From positions 1 to 33,591 of the forward strand of contig NZ_JAGPXY010000071.1 of assembly GCF_018070325.1 (NCBI RefSeq): a stretch of DNA of 33,591 nucleotides, written 5' to 3'. Of the stretch, positions 29,281 through 33,591 are shown one piece after another. The DNA comes from Micromonospora sp. H61. GTDB taxonomy: Bacteria; Actinomycetota; Actinomycetes; Mycobacteriales; Micromonosporaceae. The stretch's first letter is position 1. The number at the start of each line of letters is the position of its first letter. The notes below the pieces were generated by a model that saw only the letters and a list, made by a program, of their open reading frames with translations, was not told where the DNA came from and did no database searches. The position numbers were made by a program, and so were the translations under genes.

Positions 29281-30411
29281 TCACGGTTGCGGGCCGGTCC
29301 AGTCCAGGCAGACGACCACCGCGTCGTCGACCAGGTCACCGGCCACGAACGCGCGCAGATCACCGATCAGCGACCGGACGGCGTCCAGGGGTGCCATCGG
29401 CCCGGTCCGCCGCAGGAACCGGTCCAGTGCCGTCTCGCCGTAGCGCATGTGCTGACCGGTGGCCTCCACCACCCCGTCGCTGACCACGAAGACCCGGTCG
29501 CCGCGCTGCAGCGGGAACGTCTGCTCGTGGTAGTCGGTCGCCTCGAACATGCCCAGCGGGAACTGCGCCTCCAGGGGCTGCTCGGTGACGTCCCCGTCGC
29601 GGAGCAGGACCAGTCGGGGCGACCCGGCGTCCACCACTGTCATCACCCCGGAGCGCAGGTCCAACTCCATCAGCAACGCGGAAAGGTGCTGTTCGCCCCG
29701 GTACAGGTCGTAGATGGCCTGATCGGCGAGGGCGGCCTGGTCGGCCAGGCTCAGCCCGGCTCGACGCGCGTTGCGCAGCGCGTGGGTGGCCAGCGAGGTG
29801 AGCAGGGAGGCCGCCACCCCCTCACCGGTGCCGTTGATGGTGGACAACCAGACCCGTTCCCCGTCGTCGGACCAGTCGAAGCTGTCGCCGCGCACCGTGT
29901 ACGCCGGCTCCAACTGCCCGGCCAGACTGAACGAGGGACGGATCCGGCTGCGGCCGGGGAGCAGGTCCCACTGCATCTCAGCGGCCAGGGTGAGGCGTTG
30001 GGTGCGCCGGGCCGCCAGATAGACGTCGGTGCCGGCGGAGACCGCCGCCACCTCGTGGGCGAGCGCGGTGGCGATCTCGGCCAGCGCGGCGACGACGTCC
30101 CGGTCGTCCGCGACGGGTGACAGGCGCAGCACCCCTCGACGCTCGCCGCGCATGGTGACCGGGAACCAGGCGGTGCCGTCGACCAGTATCGGCGACTGGT
30201 GGTCGAAGGCGCGCCAGGCCGGGTGCCCGGGGCTCGTGATCGAGTCGTCGTCGCCGAGTGGCAACAGCTCCGCGAGCCGGTAGTCGACCTGGAAGAGCTC
30301 GACGTCGGTGATCCCGTACGACTGGGCGAGTACGTCCCCGATCCCACCGACGAGCCGGTCAGCTGGTGTCTCGTTCAGGGCACGTCGTGCCCGATTGACC
30401 GGTTCGCTCAT
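29281..30411 (-). CDS. SpoIIE-type PP2C phosphatase with N-terminal GAF-like domain, metal motif altered
   Basis: The 376-residue cytoplasmic protein has a GAF-like N-terminal domain (about 15-125) and a SpoIIE/RsbU-type PP2C domain (about 140-372). Conserved points are Asp176 in RGDSFDW, SDGVVEA (311-317, Asp312) and DDAVVV (362-367). The motif that normally reads DxxGKG is INGTGEG (192-198), with Asn193 where a metal-binding Asp is expected. The activity may be weakened or use a changed metal site. Relatives dephosphorylate anti-sigma factor antagonists. Start at ATG 30411 with AAGGA ahead, the ribosome site lying in the loop of a palindrome. It is divergent from the marR-type gene with only 57 bases between. 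Confidence 0.83.
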   Translation of the reverse strand: MSEPVNRARRALNETPADRLVGGIGDVLAQSYGITDVELFQVDYRLAELLPLGDDDSITSPGHPAWRAFDHQSPILVDGTAWFPVTMRGERRGVLRLSPVADDRDVVAALAEIATALAHEVAAVSAGTDVYLAARRTQRLTLAAEMQWDLLPGRSRIRPSFSLAGQLEPAYTVRGDSFDWSDDGERVWLSTINGTGEGVAASLLTSLATHALRNARRAGLSLADQAALADQAIYDLYRGEQHLSALLMELDLRSGVMTVVDAGSPRLVLLRDGDVTEQPLEAQFPLGMFEATDYHEQTFPLQRGDRVFVVSDGVVEATGQHMRYGETALDRFLRRTGPMAPLDAVRSLIGDLRAFVAGDLVDDAVVVCLDWTGPQP

Positions 30412-30413
30412 CG

Positions 30414-30427
30414 TCAGTCCTTACTGA
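30414..30427 (-). promoter_or_regulatory. Palindrome with the Shine-Dalgarno in its loop, before the GAF-phosphatase start
   Basis: TCAGT (30414-30418) and ACTGA (30423-30427) flank four bases. In the reverse-strand message this reads TCAGTAAGGACTGA just before ACGATG, so the AAGG of the ribosome site would sit in the loop of a 5-bp stem. As DNA it is a 14-bp palindrome that could instead be an operator for the divergent MarR-type regulator. Confidence 0.45.
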
Positions 30428-30431
30428 AAGC

Positions 30432-30459
30432 TCGACCACCAGGAGGTTCGGAGTACTCT
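30432..30459 (+). promoter_or_regulatory. Candidate promoter of the marR-type gene, overlapped by palindrome GAGTACTC
   Basis: TCGACC (30432-30437) and TACTCT (30454-30459) are 16 bases apart and could be -35 and -10 elements. The 8-bp perfect palindrome GAGTACTC (30451-30458) covers the -10. Transcription would start close to the ATG at 30469, giving a leaderless or nearly leaderless message, which would explain the lack of a properly spaced ribosome site. Confidence 0.4.
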
Positions 30460-30468
30460 CGGGCCACC

Positions 30469-31134
30469 ATGGCCGAACTGAACCGTCCGACGGACCCTGA
30501 GACGAGTATGGCTGCCGCGCTGGATGTGGCGGCCGCTGCCCTGCTGGGCATCTGGGAGTCTGCCCGGGAGGGGACCGCGAACCGCGTGTCCGGTGCCCAG
30601 TTGCGGGCGGTGATGGTGGTGGAGCAGTACGACGGGATCAACCTGCGTCGGCTCGCCACCCGACTCGACATGTTGCTCAGCTCCGCCAGCCGCCTCTGCG
30701 ACCGGCTGGTCGCCGCCGGCATGCTGGAACGCGAGCCCGGCCGCTTCGACCGGCGGGAGATCTCGCTGCACCTCACCCCGGAGGCCCGCCGGCTCGTCGC
30801 CGAGCTGCGGGCCGACCGCCAGGGCCAACTCGCCGCCGTGCTGGCCGGGATGAGCCAGGAGGGCCGCGACGCGCTGCTGCGCGGGATGCGGGAGTTCGAC
30901 GAGACCGCCCGCCGCCAGCAGGCGCAGCACGCGCCGGCGTCGGATGAGTCGACGGGCCAGGGGGACTGGCCGGACGACCCGGACCGGCCCGGTGGGCGGC
31001 CGGAGGACTGGTCGGGCGATTCGGGTCCGCAGACCCGAACGGGGTGGACGGGTTCGTCGGGCGGTCTGGAACGATCGGTCGGCACCACCAGGGAATGGCC
31101 GGCCGGCGGCCCGCCGGTGGCGCGTACCGCCTGA
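30469..31134 (+). CDS. MarR-family transcriptional regulator with disordered C-terminal tail
   Basis: The 221-residue protein has a MarR-type winged helix-turn-helix (about 38-110): helices VSGAQLRAVMVVEQ and NLRRLATRLDM, recognition helix SSASRLCDRLVAAG, wing EREPGRFDRREISLHL. Flanking helices (about 12-35 and 112-150) serve dimerisation. Residues 155-221 are a polar, Pro/Gly/Asp-rich tail unusual for the family, which is normally about 140-170 residues. The gene is divergent from the GAF-phosphatase gene and convergent with the PAS-GAF phosphatase gene, so it may control the former and itself through the short palindromes between them. No ligand is predictable. The ATG at 30469 lacks a well-spaced ribosome site; AGGAGG at 30441-30446 is too far upstream, so a leaderless start is suspected. 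Confidence 0.82.
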   Translation: MAELNRPTDPETSMAAALDVAAAALLGIWESAREGTANRVSGAQLRAVMVVEQYDGINLRRLATRLDMLLSSASRLCDRLVAAGMLEREPGRFDRREISLHLTPEARRLVAELRADRQGQLAAVLAGMSQEGRDALLRGMREFDETARRQQAQHAPASDESTGQGDWPDDPDRPGGRPEDWSGDSGPQTRTGWTGSSGGLERSVGTTREWPAGGPPVARTA

Positions 31135-31144
31135 TCAAGCCGGC

Positions 31145-31158
31145 CGGGCGGTCGCCCG
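31145..31158. terminator. Small hairpin between convergent marR and phosphatase genes
   Basis: CGGGC (31145-31149) and GCCCG (31154-31158) form a 5-bp stem with a GGTC loop in the 28-base gap between the two convergent stops. It is short for a terminator. Confidence 0.35.
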
Positions 31159-31162
31159 TCGG

Positions 31163-32767
31163 TCATGCCGAGGCGCCCACGGCCAGCATCGCGATGTCGT
31201 CGTGGGCCTGCCCGCCCAGCCAGTCGTCGACCGCGCGGAGCACCTGGTCGATCAGCGCCGCCGGCGGTTGCCCGGCCGCCGCCACGAGCGCGGCCCGCAG
31301 CCGGGCCTCGCCGAACATCGCCGTGTCGCGCGGTCCGCGCGCCTCGGTCACCCCATCGGTGTACGCGAGCAGCAGATCGCCGGGATCGAGGTGCACCCGG
31401 GTCTCGGCGAACCGTGCGGCCGTCAGCGCCCCCACCGGCATGCCACCGACCGGGACCGGGGTGACAGTGCCGTCCGCGGTGACCAGCAGTGGCGCCGGGT
31501 GACCCCCGCCGGCGATGCGGAGGTCCAGCCCGGCCGGCCCCCGGTCCAGGGAACCGAGCAACAGGGTGGTGAACTGGTTGCGCCGTGCCGCGTCCGGCGC
31601 GTCGAACAGTGCCTGGTTGAGCAGGTGGATCAGCTCCAGCGGGCGTTGCTCGACGAGCCGCAGCGTCTGCAACGACTGGCGGACCCGGCCGGTCAGCACC
31701 GCCGCGCCCACGCCCTTGCCGCACACGTCGCCGAGCGCGAACAGGGCGCCGCGCGGGTGCGGAAACACCTCGTAGAAGTCGCCGCCGATGCGCAGGGTGT
31801 CGCCCGCTGCCCGGTAGCCGCCGGCCAGGCTCACGCCGGGCACGACGGGCAGCTCGGGCGGGAGCAGACTGGTTTGCAGCACCCGGGCCAGGTGGGCCTG
31901 CTCGCCGTGCAGGTCGGCGGTGGCCAGCGCGGCACCCGCGCGGGCGGCGAACTCCCGGGCCAGCTCCACGTCGCGTCTGTCGAAGCCGGCCCGCCCGGAC
32001 CGACGGATGAGCAGCAGCGCGCCGGCCGATACGCTGGCGCTGAGCAGCGGGCTGACCAGCGCCATGGCCGGTGGGCCGAACTCGGGCGGCAGCAGGTCGG
32101 CCAGGTCGGCGAGCGGGGCGTCCGGCCAGGGGCCCGGCTCGGCCCGGTCGCCGGCCAGCGCTTCGGCCAGCCCGGGCACGGAGCTGGTCAGCGCGGGGCC
32201 GGCCAGCCCGGTGATCGGGGCGGGTTCGCCGGCGGCGTACCGGATCCATCGGGGGTGCGGCTCGGCCGGCGCGGTCGGTCGGGGCAGTGCCACGGCGACG
32301 TCGGCCAGGTAGGGAACGGCGAGCGTGGTGGTGGCCAGGAGGACCTGGTCCCGGTGCAGGGCCAGCGCCAGCCGACTGCCGGCCTGGGCGAGGAAAGCGG
32401 TGCGGGAGCGTTCGGCGAGCAGGGCGTCGGCGCGGGCGTGCTCCTCGGTGACGTCGCGGACGTACCACGCCCACCGGGAGCCGGCGAGTTGCCGTCGGAC
32501 GCCGCGCAGTCGCCGGCCGTGGTGGTCGGCGTCGAAGCGGTCAGCGCCGGTGGCGACCGCGCGGGCCAGGGCTGCCACCGAGCAACCGGCCAGCTCGGTG
32601 CCGGCGTCGATCTCCGGGATCAGCTCGGCCGCCATGGCGTTGACCAGGGTGACCCGACCGGTCCCGTCCGTTGTCAGCACGGCCTCGGCGAGACCGTCGA
32701 GCAGCTCCCGGGCCAACCGTTCGTCGGCTGGCAACGGGGTGCCGCCGGGTTGTTGGGTCGTGGTCAC
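31163..32767 (-). CDS. SpoIIE-type PP2C phosphatase with PAS and GAF domains
   Basis: The 534-residue protein has a PAS domain (about 20-108), a GAF domain (about 120-285), a short helical linker (LHGEQAHLARVLQTSLLPP, typical before RsbU-like domains), and a complete PP2C domain (about 305-532). All metal motifs are present: GGDFYEV (Asp330), DVCGKGVGAA (347-356), YTDGVTEAR (Asp471) and HDDIAML (522-528). This architecture is common in actinobacteria, where sensory domains control dephosphorylation of anti-sigma antagonists in stress or developmental signalling. No anti-sigma factor or STAS partner is in the window. The GTG at 32767 is the only plausible start but has no strong ribosome site. 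It ends 28 bases from the convergent marR-type gene. Confidence 0.88.
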   Translation of the reverse strand: MTTTQQPGGTPLPADERLARELLDGLAEAVLTTDGTGRVTLVNAMAAELIPEIDAGTELAGCSVAALARAVATGADRFDADHHGRRLRGVRRQLAGSRWAWYVRDVTEEHARADALLAERSRTAFLAQAGSRLALALHRDQVLLATTTLAVPYLADVAVALPRPTAPAEPHPRWIRYAAGEPAPITGLAGPALTSSVPGLAEALAGDRAEPGPWPDAPLADLADLLPPEFGPPAMALVSPLLSASVSAGALLLIRRSGRAGFDRRDVELAREFAARAGAALATADLHGEQAHLARVLQTSLLPPELPVVPGVSLAGGYRAAGDTLRIGGDFYEVFPHPRGALFALGDVCGKGVGAAVLTGRVRQSLQTLRLVEQRPLELIHLLNQALFDAPDAARRNQFTTLLLGSLDRGPAGLDLRIAGGGHPAPLLVTADGTVTPVPVGGMPVGALTAARFAETRVHLDPGDLLLAYTDGVTEARGPRDTAMFGEARLRAALVAAAGQPPAALIDQVLRAVDDWLGGQAHDDIAMLAVGASA

Positions 32768-32893
32768 CGCCGGACGCCGGCTCGCGTCTGACGACGTGTG
32801 CGCATGCTGCTTCTCGACTCCTCACCCGGGATCGTTGCCTGAGAGCAAGGGTACCGATTCTCTCCGACAGCGGCGCACGGCGTGGGGTGGCGA

Positions 32894-33591
32894 TCAGCCG
32901 GCGCGGGCCAGCCAGCCGGCGGGCTGGGCGACGATCCGGCGGGCCACCGAGCCGGCGGCGCCTACCGCGGCGGCCTCCGCGCCGAGCGTCGACGGGCGGA
33001 CCGTGACCGGCGACCAGGCCGCGGTGAGCACCCGGGCACCGATCTCGGCGAGGACCGGGGGGCACAGCCAGGGTGCGAGCGCCGCGTAACCGCCACCGAG
33101 CACCACGGTGTCCAGGTCGAGCAGATTGACGACGCCGGCCACCGCGACGCCGAGCGCCGTTCCGGCGTCGTGCAGCGCCCGCAGCGCGTCGGCGTCGCCG
33201 GCCTCGGCCAACTCGGCCAGCCGGGCCGTCGCGGTGTCCGCCGGAAGCTCCGCCCGAGCCAGCCCGGCGGCGGCCACGATCGCCTCCTGGCCGGCGTACT
33301 GCTCCAGGCAGCCCTGCCCGCCGCAGCGGCACGGACGGCCCTCGGGGTGCACCGGAAGGTGCCCGATCTCGCCGCTCCACCCGCGTACGCCGCGAAACAG
33401 CGCGCCGTCCAGCACGATGCCCGCGCCGATGCCCACCTCGCCGGAGATGTGCAGGAAGCTGGACGTGCCGGTTGGCTGCGAGTGCAGCTCGCCGAGCGCC
33501 GCGAGGTTGGCCTCGTTGTCGACCACCAGTGCGGGGATGCCGGGCACCTGCTCGATCAGCGGGGGGTGCTCGGCGAGCAGCGCGGGCACCG
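32894..33591 (-). CDS. ROK-family protein, C-terminal part (gene cut by the window end)
   Basis: About 232 residues of a ROK (repressor, ORF, kinase) sugar-binding domain are present; the N-terminus lies beyond the right edge. Features are the substrate-binding segment GEIGHLPV, the zinc-binding stretch CRCGGQGCLEQY, and LDTVVLGGGYAAL near the C-terminus. NagC/XylR-type repressors have an N-terminal winged helix that would be outside the window, so a repressor and a sugar kinase cannot be told apart. The missing part is too long to judge for completeness. The 126-base gap downstream, before the phosphatase start, contains GAGAG/CTCTC repeats around 32846-32866 but no strong terminator. Confidence 0.85.
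   Translation of the reverse strand, partial: VPALLAEHPPLIEQVPGIPALVVDNEANLAALGELHSQPTGTSSFLHISGEVGIGAGIVLDGALFRGVRGWSGEIGHLPVHPEGRPCRCGGQGCLEQYAGQEAIVAAAGLARAELPADTATARLAELAEAGDADALRALHDAGTALGVAVAGVVNLLDLDTVVLGGGYAALAPWLCPPVLAEIGARVLTAAWSPVTVRPSTLGAEAAAVGAAGSVARRIVAQPAGWLARAG

Overview
The window is GC-rich DNA (about 70% G+C or more by eye) with the codon bias and long antisense shadow ORFs typical of a filamentous actinobacterium. The gene content points to the Micromonosporaceae (Micromonospora or Salinispora-like): a 180-kDa NAD-glutamate dehydrogenase, a conservon (cvnA-D), a class F sortase with a linked surface protein, a CBM2-linked GH6 cellulase, and several SpoIIE-type phosphatases. 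The genus is an inference. I see no tRNA, rRNA, CRISPR, prophage or insertion sequence; this looks like chromosomal core and near-core sequence.

Layout. 168-4454 (+): a coenzyme-B12 mutase large subunit whose diagnostic residues fit isobutyryl-CoA mutase, a cysteine-less thioredoxin/TPR protein of the YbbN/CnoX type, and an arginase-family protein with a long repetitive tail. 4564-6528 (-): a lipoprotein-like class B penicillin-binding protein. 6818-11899 (+): NAD-specific glutamate dehydrogenase. 11937-13752 (-): a two-gene surface module, a repeat-rich anchored protein overlapping a class F sortase. 13753-14352 is a long intergenic region; it holds a cellulase promoter with a CebR-type operator in its spacer. 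14353-16128 (+): secreted GH6 cellobiohydrolase. 16250-18744 (-): a small acidic protein, then a sodium:solute symporter with a small two-helix membrane partner, separated by strong hairpin terminators. 18940-20498 (-): two adjacent unknown proteins, one membrane anchored, that share a C-terminal domain. 20787-24534 (+): a complete conservon (NIT-domain kinase-like protein, roadblock/LC7, DUF742, GTPase) with overlapping genes. 24623-25660 (+): a seven-bladed lactonase-type propeller. 25809-27575 (+): a membrane-anchored solute-binding-like plus von Willebrand A protein. 27792-29273 (+): a polyprenyl-phosphate sugar-1-phosphate transferase. 29281-32767: two SpoIIE-type PP2C phosphatases (-) flanking a MarR-type regulator (+). 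32894 to the right edge (-): a ROK-family protein, cut by the window end.

Themes. Much of the window concerns the cell surface and signalling: peptidoglycan cross-linking, sortase anchoring, exopolysaccharide initiation, a VWA surface protein, a conservon and a phosphatase-MarR locus. The rest is carbon and nitrogen metabolism: branched-chain acyl-CoA rearrangement, glutamate catabolism, ureohydrolase-type chemistry, cellulose breakdown and sugar/solute uptake. The best candidates for something undescribed are the surface protein, in which two families of charged repeats appear to be inserted into one small Ig-like domain; the paralogous two-gene unit at 18940-20498; and the phosphatase-MarR-phosphatase locus, where one phosphatase has an altered metal motif. 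Start codons were chosen from ribosome-binding sites and protein features, and several differ from the longest possible ORF.
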